From Pseudoxanthomonas broegbernensis (lineage in GTDB: Bacteria > Pseudomonadota > Gammaproteobacteria > Xanthomonadales > Xanthomonadaceae), in contig NZ_JACHGU010000004.1 in the NCBI RefSeq assembly GCF_014202435.1, positions 1 through 64,000 of the forward strand: a stretch of 64,000 bases of DNA. Reading direction: 5' to 3'. Below the pieces are notes generated by a model. It did not search any database and was not told where the DNA came from. It worked only from the letters and a program-made list of their open reading frames with translations. Of this stretch, positions 53,429 through 63,564 are shown piece by piece. The number at the start of each line of letters is the position of its first letter. Position 1 is the first letter of the stretch. The position numbers and the translations under genes are program-made.

Positions 53429-55042
53429 TCAGTGGCTGACGTCGCCGTGGGCCAGGTCGCCGTCCTTGATGACCGGCGGCGCGGCGAAGGTGTGGTGCGG
53501 CGCCGGCGACGGCACGGTCCACTCCAGGCCCTTGGCGCTCTCCCACGCCCGCGCTTCGGCCCTGGCGCCGCTGCGCAGCGAGGACAGCAGGATCGCGCCC
53601 ATCAGGAACGGGGTGACGAACATGCCGAACGCGCCGATCGAGCTGACCAGGTTCCAGTCGGCGAACGCCACGTTGTAGTCCGGGATGCGGCGCGGCATGC
53701 CGGCCAGGCCGAGGAAGTGCTGCGGGAAGAACAGCAGGTTGGAGAACACCATCGTCCACCAGAAATGCACCTTGGCCCACTTCTCGTTGTACATGCGGCC
53801 GGTCCACTTGGGCCACCAGTAGTAGACCGCGGCGATCAGCGCGAACACCGCGCCGGTCACCAGCACGTAGTGGAAGTGCGCCACCACGAAGTAGGTGTCG
53901 TGGTACTGGAAGTCGGCCGGCACGATGGCCAGCATCAGCCCGGAGAAGCCGCCGATGGAGAACAGGATCACGAACGCCACCGACCACAGCATCGGCGCCT
54001 CGAAGGTCAGCGAGCCCTTCCACATGGTGCTGACCCAGTTGAACACCTTCACCCCGGTCGGCACCGAGATCAGCATGGTGGCGAACATGAAGTAGATCTC
54101 GCCGCCCAGCGGCATGCCCACGGTGAACATGTGGTGGGCCCAGACGATGAACGACAGGAAGGCGATGGCCGCGGTGGCGTAGACCATGGCCTGGTAGCCG
54201 AACAGCGGCTTGCGGCTGAAGGTGGGGATGATCTCGCTGACCACGCCGAAGGCGGGCAGGATCATGATGTAGACCTCGGGGTGGCCGAAGAACCAGAAGA
54301 TGTGCTGGTACATCACCGGGTCGCCGCCGCCGGCCGCGTAGAAGAAGCTGGTGCCGAAGAACTTGTCGGTCAGCAGCATGGTCACCGCGCCGGCCAGCAC
54401 CGGCATCACCGCGATCAGCAGGAAGGCGGTGATCAGCCAGGTCCAGCAGAAGATCGGCATCTTCAGCAGGTCGATGCCCGGGGCGCGCATGTTGAGCACG
54501 GTGGCGATGATGTTGATCGCGCCCATGATCGAGCTGATGCCGGCCACGTGGATGGCGAAGATGGTGAAGGCCACGTTGTAGCCGCCCTGCAGCGACAGCG
54601 GCGGGTACATGGTCCAGCCGCCGGCCGGCGCGCCGCCCGGCAGCACCAGGGTGATCAGCAGCAGGCTGAAGGCCACCGGCAGCAGCCAGAACGACCAGTT
54701 GTTCATGCGCGGCAGGGCCATGTCCGGCGCGCCGATCTGCAGCGGGATCATCCAGTTGGCCAGGCCCACGAAGGCCGGCATCACCGCGCCGAAGATCATG
54801 ACCAGCGCGTGCACGGTGGTCATCTGGTTGAAGAAGTAGGGGGTGACGTGCTGCAGGCCCGGGTGCATCAGCTCCAGGCGGATGATCACGCTCATCGCCG
54901 CGCCGACGATGAACATCGTGAAGGAGAACAACAGGTACAGCGTGCCGATGTCCTTGTGGTTGGTGGAGAAGAACCAACGCTCGAAGAACCCCTGCTTGTG
55001 GCCGTGGTGGTCGTCGTGGTGGTCGACTGCGGAATGGGCCAT
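53429..55042 (-). CDS. ctaD: Cytochrome c oxidase subunit I
   Basis: This 537-residue 12-helix catalytic subunit carries heme a and the heme a3-CuB centre. Conserved stretches are FSTNHKDIGTLYLLFSF, RLELMHPGLQ, TVHALVMIFGAVMPAF (heme a His), HIFWFFGHPEVYIMILPAFG (CuB His-Pro-Glu-Val-Tyr crosslink), VWAHHMFTVGMP (CuB His pair), and HDTYFVVAHFHYVLVTGA (heme His pair). The K- and D-channel residues look normal. It lies between ctaC and the small gene, in the operon starting at DUF2244. Confidence 0.98.
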   Translation of the reverse strand: MAHSAVDHHDDHHGHKQGFFERWFFSTNHKDIGTLYLLFSFTMFIVGAAMSVIIRLELMHPGLQHVTPYFFNQMTTVHALVMIFGAVMPAFVGLANWMIPLQIGAPDMALPRMNNWSFWLLPVAFSLLLITLVLPGGAPAGGWTMYPPLSLQGGYNVAFTIFAIHVAGISSIMGAINIIATVLNMRAPGIDLLKMPIFCWTWLITAFLLIAVMPVLAGAVTMLLTDKFFGTSFFYAAGGGDPVMYQHIFWFFGHPEVYIMILPAFGVVSEIIPTFSRKPLFGYQAMVYATAAIAFLSFIVWAHHMFTVGMPLGGEIYFMFATMLISVPTGVKVFNWVSTMWKGSLTFEAPMLWSVAFVILFSIGGFSGLMLAIVPADFQYHDTYFVVAHFHYVLVTGAVFALIAAVYYWWPKWTGRMYNEKWAKVHFWWTMVFSNLLFFPQHFLGLAGMPRRIPDYNVAFADWNLVSSIGAFGMFVTPFLMGAILLSSLRSGARAEARAWESAKGLEWTVPSPAPHHTFAAPPVIKDGDLAHGDVSH

Positions 55043-55110
55043 GGCGTGTTACCTCTGCAATGCGGTCTGCGTGGCGGCCCGCCTCGGCGGGCCTGTGCGT
55101 CGTGTCCGGG

Positions 55111-56034
55111 TCAGGCCGGCACGGTCCCGGCGACGGGCGCTTGGTCTTCTCCGGCGTCCTCGGCGGCCGGGTCGGCCGGCACGGTCTCCTCGGCGGCGGG
55201 CGCGGGCTCGGCGGCCGGGGCCGGCTTCTGCGAGGCCAGCCAGCGGGCGAACTCCTCCTTGGACACCGCCTCGACCACGATCGGCATGAAGCCGTGGTCC
55301 TTGCCGCACAGCTCGGCGCACTGGCCGCGGTACACGCCGGGGGTGTGGATGCTGGCCCAGGCCTCGTTGATGATCCCGGGCACCGCGTCCTGCTTCCAGC
55401 CCAGCGCCGGCACCCACCAGGCGTGGATGACGTCGTCGGCGGTGATGACGAAGCGGACCTTGGTGTCGACCGGCAGGACCAGGCGCTTGTCCACGTCCAG
55501 CAGGTAGTAGGGGTGCTTCTCCGGGTCCGGGCGCTCGCCGCTCTGGCGGATGCGGTCCGATTCCTGGTCGAGGCGGCTGGTGAACTCCACGCCCTCGCCC
55601 AGGTATTCGTACTTCCACATCCACTGGTAGCCGGTGACCTTGACGGTCATCTCCGCCTCGCGGGTGTCGTACATGGCGATCAGCTTGGCCGTGGCCGGCC
55701 AGGCCATCGCGATCAGCAGCACCACCGGGATGGTGGTCCAGACGATCTCGGCGGTGGTGTTGTGGGTGAACTGGGCGGCGACCGCGCCCTTGGACTTGCG
55801 GAACTTGAACATCGCATAGCCCATCGCGGCGAACACGACGATGCCGATCGCCACGCAGATCCACAGCACGATCATGTGCGCGTCGTAGGCGTTCTGCGAG
55901 GAGGGGGTGACGCCGCGCCCCATGTTCAGTTGCCAGCGGTGCGGGTCCGCCGACTGGGCCCAGGCCAGCGCAGGAGCCGCCATCAGCGCGCCTGCCGCCG
56001 TCCACCGCTTCCACCATCCCTTCGCTTGCATCAT
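55111..56034 (-). CDS. ctaC: Cytochrome c oxidase subunit II
   Basis: This 307-residue CuA subunit has a signal peptide (TAAGALMAAPALAWA), two helices (MIVLWICVAIGIVVFAAMGY and IVWTTIPVVLLIAMAWPATAKLI), and a periplasmic cupredoxin domain. The CuA site is complete (VIHAWWVPALGW for the His, GQCAELCGKDHGFM for the Cys pair, His and Met). The C-terminal 45 residues are an Ala/Pro/Glu-rich extension (KPAPAAEPAPAAEE) without a heme c motif. It follows DUF2244 by 19 bases. Confidence 0.97.
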   Translation of the reverse strand: MMQAKGWWKRWTAAGALMAAPALAWAQSADPHRWQLNMGRGVTPSSQNAYDAHMIVLWICVAIGIVVFAAMGYAMFKFRKSKGAVAAQFTHNTTAEIVWTTIPVVLLIAMAWPATAKLIAMYDTREAEMTVKVTGYQWMWKYEYLGEGVEFTSRLDQESDRIRQSGERPDPEKHPYYLLDVDKRLVLPVDTKVRFVITADDVIHAWWVPALGWKQDAVPGIINEAWASIHTPGVYRGQCAELCGKDHGFMPIVVEAVSKEEFARWLASQKPAPAAEPAPAAEETVPADPAAEDAGEDQAPVAGTVPA

Positions 56035-56053
56035 TGCCTAGACCCTAGTTGCG

Positions 56054-56527
56054 TCATCGGTTGCGGCCACCGGCGGCCGCGAGGAATTCCTTCAAACACC
56101 GCGCCAGTTGCGTGCGTTCGGCCGGGCCCAGGAAAGCGCCCACCTCCACATGCCTGCCGCTGGAGGACAGCATGATCCTTCCGCCGTCCGCCTGCACCTG
56201 CATCCGCACCCAGTACGGGTGGGCGCTGAAAACGGCGCCGGCCCCGCGGCGGACTTCCACCGCCCCGGGACCGATGGCGATCTCCTCGCCGCGTTCCCCG
56301 CTGCGCCACAGCCAGCGCAGCGCCAGCGCGACCCCCGCGCTATGCAGCAGCGCGAAGGCCGGGGCGAAGGCATTGCCGGCCAGCCAGCCGAGCCCGGCCG
56401 TCAGCCACATCGCCCCCGCCAGCGCGGCGAACAACGCCTTGAACTGGCGGGCCGTCAGGACCCGCGGCGGGCGCAGCCTGAGCTGCGCGCCGGCCTCGCC
56501 GGAACCCCGCGACACCACCTCAATCAC
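56054..56527 (-). CDS. DUF2244 protein at the head of the oxidase operon
   Basis: This protein of about 157 residues has two adjacent helices (FKALFAALAGAMWLTAGLGWLAG and AFALLHSAGVALALRWLW) and a C-terminal beta-rich domain (IAIGPGAVEVRRGAGAVFSA, YWVRMQVQADGGRIMLSSSG, GAFLGPAERTQLARCLKEFL). It matches DUF2244, a family of unknown function regularly found beside ctaC. The GTG at 56527 gives the usual IEVVS...LRLRPPR start; a GTG three codons upstream is possible. It would be the first gene of the operon. Confidence 0.8.
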   Translation of the reverse strand: MIEVVSRGSGEAGAQLRLRPPRVLTARQFKALFAALAGAMWLTAGLGWLAGNAFAPAFALLHSAGVALALRWLWRSGERGEEIAIGPGAVEVRRGAGAVFSAHPYWVRMQVQADGGRIMLSSSGRHVEVGAFLGPAERTQLARCLKEFLAAAGGRNR

Positions 56528-56764
56528 GTTGCCCACCGCCAGATGCAGCCTGCGGAAAACCCCAAGATGGTAAGCGTTCGGCACGCCCAGCGGCAACTCG
56601 CATTGATCCTGTGCAAGCCCCGCGCAGGCCGCGCGGCGCACGCGCGCGGCGGCGGCGGCCGGCGGGCCGGGGCACCGCGCGGGCGCGCGGGCCGGGCGGG
56701 CCGTAGAATCGGCGCCACCCGGTGCGCAGCCGCGCCCCGGCCCGTCCCTCCCGCGCGGATCGCC

Positions 56765-57481
56765 GTGAAGCCCGCTTCCTCCACCGTGGATGCCGCCGAG
56801 GTCGAGGCGCTGTTCGACTCGATCCCGGAAGTGCTGTTCTTCATCAAGGACCGCGAGGGCCGCTACACCCACGTCAACGCGACCATGCTGCGCCGGCTGG
56901 GCCTGCGCTCGCGCCGGGACATCATCGGCAAGCGCGCCGGCGACGTGTATCCGGGCGGGCTGGCCGCCAACTACGGCCTGCAGGACCGGCAGGTGCTGGC
57001 CGGGGCGGTGATCGACAACGTGCTGGAACTGCACCTGTTCTCCGACCAGGAGCCGGGCTGGTGCCTGACCTGCAAGCGCCCGCTGCGGGCGGACGGCGAG
57101 GTGGTCGGGCTGATCGGCATCTCCCGCGACCTGGCCGGCCGCGAGGGGCTGGAGGCGGACTACGGCTCCCTGCGCGAGGCGCTGGTGCACATGAACCGGC
57201 ACCACGCCGAGAACATCCGCATCCACGACCTGCTGGCGATCACCGGCTTTTCCGAGTCCAAGCTGGAGCGCACCTTCCACAAGGTGTTCCAACTGGCGCC
57301 GCTGCAACTGCTCACCCGGATCCGCATCCAGGCCGCGATGCACCGGCTGCACGGCGGGCCGGAGAGCATCGCCCAGATCGCCCAGGCCTGCGGCTTCGGC
57401 GACCAGAGCGCGTTCACCCGGCGCTTCGTGGCGCTGGTGGGCATGACCCCGCGCGAATACCGCGCCCTGCGCCAGGCCTGA
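56765..57481 (+). CDS. PAS-AraC transcription regulator next to putA
   Basis: This 238-residue regulator has an N-terminal PAS domain (AEVEALFDSIPEVLFFIKDREGRYTHVNATMLRRLG to LIGISRDLAG) and a C-terminal AraC double helix-turn-helix (IRIHDLLAITGFSESKLERTFHKVF, LQLLTRIRIQAAMHRL, SIAQIAQACGFGDQSAFTRRFVALVGMTPREYR). It lacks the cupin domain of classical AraC proteins. It lies 192 bases upstream of putA on the same strand. It is therefore a good candidate for the proline-responsive activator, particularly as the PutA here has no DNA-binding domain of its own. GTG 56765 is the start with the best upstream spacing. Confidence 0.85.
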   Translation: MKPASSTVDAAEVEALFDSIPEVLFFIKDREGRYTHVNATMLRRLGLRSRRDIIGKRAGDVYPGGLAANYGLQDRQVLAGAVIDNVLELHLFSDQEPGWCLTCKRPLRADGEVVGLIGISRDLAGREGLEADYGSLREALVHMNRHHAENIRIHDLLAITGFSESKLERTFHKVFQLAPLQLLTRIRIQAAMHRLHGGPESIAQIAQACGFGDQSAFTRRFVALVGMTPREYRALRQA

Positions 57482-57673
57482 GCGCGCCTCCAGGGGCCCC
57501 GGTTCGGCCGGGCGGGCGGGTTTGTGCCGGTCCGGGCGGCCCTGGCGGGGGAATCCGTCAAGCCGGCTACACGCCGGCTTGGCCATCATCGTCCTGGCGG
57601 CACGTTCCCGGCTGCGCCGCTCCCCTCCCCCCGGCGCAGCCGGTGCCGCACCCCGTTTCTCCCGAGCGATGCC

Positions 57674-60600
57674 ATGACCGCCACGCCCGATCCCCGCCCC
57701 GGCAGCGCCCTTCCCCCCGCCGGCGGCCGGTTCCCGCTGCTGGACGCTCCCCGGGCGCCTGCGCCGCCGCTGCGCGCGGCGATCACCGCCGCCTGGCTGC
57801 GCGACGAGGCCGGGCACGTGGCCGGGCTGCTGGACCAGGCGCGGCTGGCGCCGGCCGCGCAGGCCCAGGCCGACGCCCTGGCCACCGACCTGGTGCTGCG
57901 GGTCCGCGCCCGCGCCCGGGACCAGGGCGCGATCGAGGCCTTCATGCACCAGTACGACCTGGGCAGCGAGGAAGGCGTGCTGCTGATGTGCGTGGCCGAG
58001 GCCCTGCTGCGCATCCCCGACCAGGAAACCGCCGACAAGCTGATCCGCGACAAGCTCGGCGAGGCCGACTGGGAGAAGCACCTGGGCCGGAGCGAGTCGG
58101 TGCTGGTCAACGCCTCGACCTGGGGGCTGATGCTCACCGGCCGGCTGGTCCAGCTCAACGACCTCACCCGCCACGACGTGCGCGGCGCGCTCAAGCGCCT
58201 GGTCGGCCGGGTCGGCGAGCCGGTGGTGCGCGTGGCCGTGCGCCAGGCGATGCGGATCATGGGCCACCAGTTCGTCATGGGGCGCACGATCTCCGAGGCC
58301 CTGGCCCGCGCCCGGAAGGGGGGCAACGCCGCCTACCGCTATTCGTTCGACATGCTCGGCGAGGGCGCGCTGACGATGGCCGACGCCAGGCGCTACCTGC
58401 AGGCCTACCGCGATGCGATCCACGCCATCGGGATACACCATGCTCCGCAGCGCCAGGGCGCCGATGTCCTCGCCGCGCCCGGCATCTCGATCAAGCTCTC
58501 GGCGCTGTTCCCGCGCTACGAGCACGCCAAGCGCGCGCGGGCGATGGCCGAGCTGGCGCCGGCGGTGCTGGAGCTGGCGCAACTGGCCAGGTCCCACGGC
58601 ATCGGCTACACGGTGGACGCCGAGGAGAGCGAGCGCCTGGAGCTGTCGCTGGACATCGTCGAGGCGACCTTCCCCGACCCTTCCCTGGACGGCTGGGAGG
58701 GCTACGGCCTGGCGGTGCAGGCCTACCAGAAGCGGGCGCCGTACGTGATCGACTTCCTGGCCGACCTGGCGCGCCGGGCGGGCCGGCGCATGCCGGTGCG
58801 GCTGGTCAAGGGCGCGTACTGGGACGCGGAGGTCAAGCGCGCCCAGGTCGAGGGCCTGCCCGGCTACCCGGTGTTCACCCGCAAGCAGAACACCGACGTG
58901 TCCTACCTGGCCTGCGCCAGGCGCATGCTCGACCACGGCGACGCGCTCTACCCGATGTTCGCCACCCACAACGCGCAGACCATCGCCGCGGTCCGCGCGC
59001 TCGCCGACGGCCGCCCCTACGAGCACCAGAAGCTGCACGGCATGGGCGACGACCTCTACGCCGAGGTGGTGCCCGCCGACCGCCTGGACGTGCCCTGCCG
59101 CGTCTACGCGCCGGTGGGCAGCCACGAGGACCTGCTGCCCTACCTGGTGCGCCGGCTGCTGGAGAACGGCGCCAACTCCAGCTTCGTCAACCGCATCACC
59201 GACGAGGACGTGGCCGTGGCCGACCTGGTCCAGGACCCGGTGGCCGCCGTGGCCGGCTTCGATTCCATCCCCCACCCGCGCATCCCGCTGCCGCGCGACC
59301 TCTACCGCCCGCAGGGCCACGACAGGGACAACTCCATGGGCGCCAACCTCGCCGACGACGACGCACTCAAGGCCCTGGCCGCGCGCCTGGACGAACACGC
59401 CGGCCCCTGGCGCGCCGCGCCGCTGGTGCCCGGCGCGGCCCCGGCCGGCGAACCGCTGCCGGTGCGCAACCCGGCCGACCGCCGCCAGGTCGTCGGCCAG
59501 TGGCAGCCGGCCGACGCGGCCACCGTCGACACCGCCCTGGCCAATGCCGTGGCCGCGCAGCCGGCCTGGGACCGCACCCCGGCCGGGCGCCGCGCCGCCA
59601 TCCTCGAACGTGCCGCCGACCTGCTGGAACAGCGCATGCCGCAGTTCATGGCGCTGTGCGTGCGCGAGGCGGGCAAGACCCTGCCCGACGCGGTGGCCGA
59701 GGTGCGCGAGGCGGTGGACTTCCTGCGCTACTACGCCGCCCAGGCGCGCGCGCTGTTCGCGGCGCCCGAGCGCATGCCCGGGCCGACCGGGGAATCCAAC
59801 GAACTGCAGTTGCAGGGCCGCGGCGTGTTCGTCTGCATCAGCCCGTGGAACTTCCCGCTGGCGATCTTCCTGGGCCAGGTGGCCGCGGCGCTGGCCGCCG
59901 GCAACAGCGCCATCGCCAAGCCGGCCGAGCAGACCGGGCTGGTGGGATACGCGGCGGTGAAGCTGCTGCACGAGGCGGGCGTGCCGGAGAAGGCGCTGCA
60001 GTTCGTGCCGGGCGACGGCGCCACGGTCGGCGCGGCGCTGACCGGCGACGCGCGCGTGGCCGGCGTGGCCTTCACCGGCTCCACCGAGACCGCGCGCGCG
60101 ATCAACCGCGCCCTGGCCGCGCGCGAGCAGGCGCCCATCGCGGCGCTGATCGCCGAGACCGGCGGCCAGAACGCGCTGATCGCCGACTCCTCGGCCCTGC
60201 CCGAGCAACTGGTCAAGGACGCGGTGGCCAGCGCCTTCACCTCCGCCGGCCAGCGCTGCTCGGCGGCGCGGGTGCTGTTCGTGCAGGCCGACATCGCCGA
60301 CAAGGTGGTGTCGATGCTGGCCGGGGCGATGGCCGAGCTGAAGGTCGGCGACCCGGCCCTGCTGTCCACCGACGTGGGCCCGGTGATCGACGCCGACGCC
60401 CTGGAGGCGCTGAAGGCGCACACCCAGCGGATGGACCGCGAGGCCGCCCCCATCGCCACCGCACCGCTGGATTCGGACCTGGCGCTGGGCACCTTCTTCG
60501 CCCCGCGCGCCTACGAACTGGCCTCGCTGTCGCAGTTGCAGCGCGAGGTGTTCGGCCCGGTGCTGCACGTGATCCGCTGGAACGCCGACCGGCTCGACGC

Positions 60601-60895
60601 GGTGATCGACCAGATCAACGCCACCGGCTACGGCCTGACCCTGGGCATCCACTCGCGCATCGACGGCACCGTGGAGCGCATCGTCTCGCGGGCGAAGGTG
60701 GGCAACATCTACGTCAACCGCAACCAGATCGGCGCGGTGGTCGGGGTGCAGCCGTTCGGCGGCCAGGGTCTGTCCGGCACCGGCCCCAAGGCCGGCGGCC
60801 CGCACTACCTGGCGCGCTTCGCCACCGAGAAGACGGTGACGGTCAACACCGCCGCCGCCGGCGGCAACGCCTCGCTGCTGACCCTGGGCGACTGA
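57674..60895 (+). CDS. putA: Bifunctional proline dehydrogenase/P5C dehydrogenase
   Basis: This 1,073-residue enzyme oxidises proline to glutamate. The N-terminal ribbon-helix-helix DNA-binding domain of E. coli PutA is absent. The protein starts with the alpha-domain arm (EEGVLLMCVAEALLRIPDQETADKLIRDKL), then the FAD barrel (ISIKLSALFPRYE, RLVKGAYWDAEVKRAQ, FATHNAQT, NSMGANL). The aldehyde dehydrogenase domain has SPWNFPLAIF, TGSTETARA, AETGGQNALI (Glu) and GQRCSAARVLF (catalytic Cys). PFGGQGLSGTGPKAGGPHYL closes it. The size fits type A PutAs without RHH. The start is ATG 57674. Confidence 0.96.
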   Translation: MTATPDPRPGSALPPAGGRFPLLDAPRAPAPPLRAAITAAWLRDEAGHVAGLLDQARLAPAAQAQADALATDLVLRVRARARDQGAIEAFMHQYDLGSEEGVLLMCVAEALLRIPDQETADKLIRDKLGEADWEKHLGRSESVLVNASTWGLMLTGRLVQLNDLTRHDVRGALKRLVGRVGEPVVRVAVRQAMRIMGHQFVMGRTISEALARARKGGNAAYRYSFDMLGEGALTMADARRYLQAYRDAIHAIGIHHAPQRQGADVLAAPGISIKLSALFPRYEHAKRARAMAELAPAVLELAQLARSHGIGYTVDAEESERLELSLDIVEATFPDPSLDGWEGYGLAVQAYQKRAPYVIDFLADLARRAGRRMPVRLVKGAYWDAEVKRAQVEGLPGYPVFTRKQNTDVSYLACARRMLDHGDALYPMFATHNAQTIAAVRALADGRPYEHQKLHGMGDDLYAEVVPADRLDVPCRVYAPVGSHEDLLPYLVRRLLENGANSSFVNRITDEDVAVADLVQDPVAAVAGFDSIPHPRIPLPRDLYRPQGHDRDNSMGANLADDDALKALAARLDEHAGPWRAAPLVPGAAPAGEPLPVRNPADRRQVVGQWQPADAATVDTALANAVAAQPAWDRTPAGRRAAILERAADLLEQRMPQFMALCVREAGKTLPDAVAEVREAVDFLRYYAAQARALFAAPERMPGPTGESNELQLQGRGVFVCISPWNFPLAIFLGQVAAALAAGNSAIAKPAEQTGLVGYAAVKLLHEAGVPEKALQFVPGDGATVGAALTGDARVAGVAFTGSTETARAINRALAAREQAPIAALIAETGGQNALIADSSALPEQLVKDAVASAFTSAGQRCSAARVLFVQADIADKVVSMLAGAMAELKVGDPALLSTDVGPVIDADALEALKAHTQRMDREAAPIATAPLDSDLALGTFFAPRAYELASLSQLQREVFGPVLHVIRWNADRLDAVIDQINATGYGLTLGIHSRIDGTVERIVSRAKVGNIYVNRNQIGAVVGVQPFGGQGLSGTGPKAGGPHYLARFATEKTVTVNTAAAGGNASLLTLGD

Positions 60896-60974
60896 CGGCG
60901 GCGGACGCCGCGGGCGAGCGCGGCGCACCGGGATGAGGCATATTCCTCCCCGGCCATCGCCTGGGGGAGGAAGG

Positions 60975-62147
60975 ATGACCACCGATTTCTACCACTTGCT
61001 GCTCAGCGACTGCGTCCTGGCGCTGATCCTGCTGGGCCTGTTCGCCTATGTCGCGCGCGTGGCGCGCGGGGTCCACGGCATCGCGTCGTGGGGCGTGGGC
61101 CACTACCTGTTCTCGCTGGGCGCGGCCATGCTCGACGGCTCGGCCCAGGCGCTGGACCGGCAGGCCGCCGGCGACTTCTCCGCGGCCATCGCCGCGGCCG
61201 GTTCGGCCATGGCCTGCGCCGGCCTTGCGGTCATGGCCGGGGCGGTGATCAAGTTCGCCGGCCGGCGCTCGCTGCACGCGCACGAGCGGGCGCTGCTGGC
61301 GCTGCTGCTGCTGCTGCCGCTGGCGGCCTGGCTGCATGGCGACCCGCTGCGCTCGCAGGGCGCGGCGATGAGCGCGGTCGAGCTGGTCCTGCTGGGGGTG
61401 ATGCTGTTCCAACTGCGCCGCCTGGACACGCCGCCGGCGCGGCTGCCGGCGCGGCTGATGCTGGCCGGCAGCCTGGTCCTGGGCGCGCTGTACGGCCGCG
61501 ACCTGGTGCATGCGCTCGGCGGCCACTACGGCGCCAACGAGGCCTGGGTCAACATCGACCTGTCGATGTGGTTCCTGTTCAACTTCTGCATGCTGATGCT
61601 GGCCAGCTTCCGCGCCGCCGAGGCGCTGCAGGCCAGCGCGATGGAGGACCCGCTCACCGGCACGCTCAACCGCCGCGGCCTGTACGCCCGCCTGGAGCCG
61701 CAACTGCAGCAACTGGACCGCGGCGCCTCGATGGCCGTGATCGCCCTGGACGTGGACCACTTCAAGCGGATCAACGACGGCCACGGCCACGACATCGGCG
61801 ACCTGGTCCTGCAGCGGCTCAGCGAGGCGGTGCGCGCCTGCATCCGCGAGACCGACCTGTTCGCGCGCATGGGCGGCGAGGAGTTCCTGGTGGTGCTCAC
61901 CGGACCGGAGTCGTGCGGCGCGGCGCAACTGGCCGAGCGCATCCGGGGCGCCGTGGAGGACATGCGCATGGCCGCGCCGGCGCCGGACGGGCTGCTGGTG
62001 ACCGCCAGCTTCGGGGTGTGCCTGGACACGGCCGCCGCCGACCTGGCCGAGCTGCAGCGCCGCGCCGACGAGGCCTTGTACGCGGCCAAGCGCGGCGGCC
62101 GCAACCGGGTGGTCCTGCATGCCGGCGAGCAGCCGGCCATGGCCTGA
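60975..62147 (+). CDS. Membrane-bound diguanylate cyclase
   Basis: This 390-residue protein makes c-di-GMP. Six helices occupy residues 5-210 (LLSDCVLALILLGLFAYVA through LSMWFLFNFCMLMLASF), an unnamed sensor or anchor. The GGDEF domain runs from DPLTGTLNRRGLY to RVVLHAG, with the active-site variant RMGGEEF and an intact inhibitory RxxD (RETD) at the right spacing, so product inhibition is expected. A very strong GGGGAGGAAGG precedes ATG 60975. It is transcribed away from putA and converges on tyrS. Confidence 0.9.
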   Translation: MTTDFYHLLLSDCVLALILLGLFAYVARVARGVHGIASWGVGHYLFSLGAAMLDGSAQALDRQAAGDFSAAIAAAGSAMACAGLAVMAGAVIKFAGRRSLHAHERALLALLLLLPLAAWLHGDPLRSQGAAMSAVELVLLGVMLFQLRRLDTPPARLPARLMLAGSLVLGALYGRDLVHALGGHYGANEAWVNIDLSMWFLFNFCMLMLASFRAAEALQASAMEDPLTGTLNRRGLYARLEPQLQQLDRGASMAVIALDVDHFKRINDGHGHDIGDLVLQRLSEAVRACIRETDLFARMGGEEFLVVLTGPESCGAAQLAERIRGAVEDMRMAAPAPDGLLVTASFGVCLDTAAADLAELQRRADEALYAAKRGGRNRVVLHAGEQPAMA

Positions 62148-62165
62148 GTCGCTCGCCCTGCCCGG

Positions 62166-63404
62166 CTAGCCGGCGACCAGGCGCACCCGGGCGAAGTTGC
62201 GCTTGCCCACCTGCAGCACGCCCTGGAAGCCGGGCGCGAAGGTGGCGCCGGGGTCCTCGACCACCGCGCCGTCGACCTTCACCGCGCGCTCCTTGAGCTT
62301 GCGGTTGGCCTCGGAGTTGGAGGGGGTGATGCCGGCGGCGGTGAGCAGCGCGGCGATGCGCAGCCCCTCGGCCGGCACCGGCACGTCCTGCAGCGGCACG
62401 GCCGAGGTGTCGCCCTGGCCGGTGACCACCGCCTGCCAGCCGGCGACGGCCTGCTCGGCCGCGGCGGCGCCATGGAAGCGGGTGGCCAGCTCGCGCGCCA
62501 GGCGCAGCTTGACCTCGCGCGGGTTGAGCGCGCCCGATGCCACGTCCGCGCGCAGCCCGGCCGCCTCGGCGGCGGAGATGTCGAAGCTGAGCAGTTCGAT
62601 CCAGCGCCAGGTCAGCTCGTCGCCGACCTTCATCGTCTTGGTCACGATGTCGATCGCCGGCTCGGCGATGCCGATGTAGTTGCCCAGCGACTTGCTCATC
62701 TTGTTGACCCCGTCCAGGCCTTCCAGCAGCGGCATGGTCAGCACGATCTGCGGGGCCTGGCCGTGGTGCTCCTGCAGGCCGCGGCCCATCAGCAGGTTGA
62801 ACTTCTGGTCGGTGCCGCCCAGCTCCACGTCCGCGCGCAGGGCCACCGAGTCGTAGCCCTGCACCAGCGGGTAGAGGAACTCGTGGATGGCGATGGACTG
62901 CTGCGCCGCGTAGCGCTTGGCGAAGTCGTCGCGCTCGAGCATGCGCGCCACCGTGTGCTGGCCGGCCAGGCGGATCATGTCGGCCGCGCTCATGTTGCCG
63001 AACCACTCGCTGTTGAAGCGCACCTCGGTGCGCTCCCGGTCCAGTACCTTGAACACCTGGTCGGCATAGGTCTGCGCGTTGGCCAGCACGTCCTCGCGGG
63101 TCAGCGGCTTGCGGGTGGCGCTCTTGCCGGAAGGGTCGCCGATCATCCCGGTGAAGTCGCCGATCAGGAAGATCGCCTGGTGCCCCAGGTCCTGGAACTG
63201 GCGCATCTTGTTCAGCAGCACCGTGTGCCCCAGGTGCAGGTCCGGCGCGGTGGGGTCGAAGCCGGCCTTGACCCGCAGCGGACGGCCCCCCGCCTTCATC
63301 GAAGCGGTCAGCCGCGCCTCCAGCTCGTCGCGCTTGAGGATCTCGTCGGCGCCGCGGCCGATCAGGGCAAGGGATTGTTCGACGGACGGCACAGGCGGCT
63401 CCAC
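62166..63404 (-). CDS. tyrS: Tyrosyl-tRNA synthetase
   Basis: This is a 412-residue class I synthetase. The Rossmann catalytic domain has [19 protein letters not shown] (HIGH equivalent) and [17 protein letters not shown] (KMSKS). The C-terminal S4 RNA-binding domain ends [15 protein letters not shown]. The sequence type ([12 protein letters not shown]-like stretch [39 protein letters not shown]) is the TyrZ group of many proteobacteria. The start is a GTG at 63404; a second GTG lies four codons downstream. Confidence 0.95.
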   Translation of the reverse strand: MEPPVPSVEQSLALIGRGADEILKRDELEARLTASMKAGGRPLRVKAGFDPTAPDLHLGHTVLLNKMRQFQDLGHQAIFLIGDFTGMIGDPSGKSATRKPLTREDVLANAQTYADQVFKVLDRERTEVRFNSEWFGNMSAADMIRLAGQHTVARMLERDDFAKRYAAQQSIAIHEFLYPLVQGYDSVALRADVELGGTDQKFNLLMGRGLQEHHGQAPQIVLTMPLLEGLDGVNKMSKSLGNYIGIAEPAIDIVTKTMKVGDELTWRWIELLSFDISAAEAAGLRADVASGALNPREVKLRLARELATRFHGAAAAEQAVAGWQAVVTGQGDTSAVPLQDVPVPAEGLRIAALLTAAGITPSNSEANRKLKERAVKVDGAVVEDPGATFAPGFQGVLQVGKRNFARVRLVAG

Positions 63405-63564
63405 GTTGCGGGGGTCTACAAAGTTGAATGCGATGTTAAGTGCGCGTTAACCGGAACGCCAGCGAAAAGGCCAGGTTCTTCAATGGTTTGACGCACAGAT
63501 TTGAGCTGACTATTTTACCGCCCCATGGGCCGCATTCCGGGGTCCCGTGAAGGAAGCCGACCGC

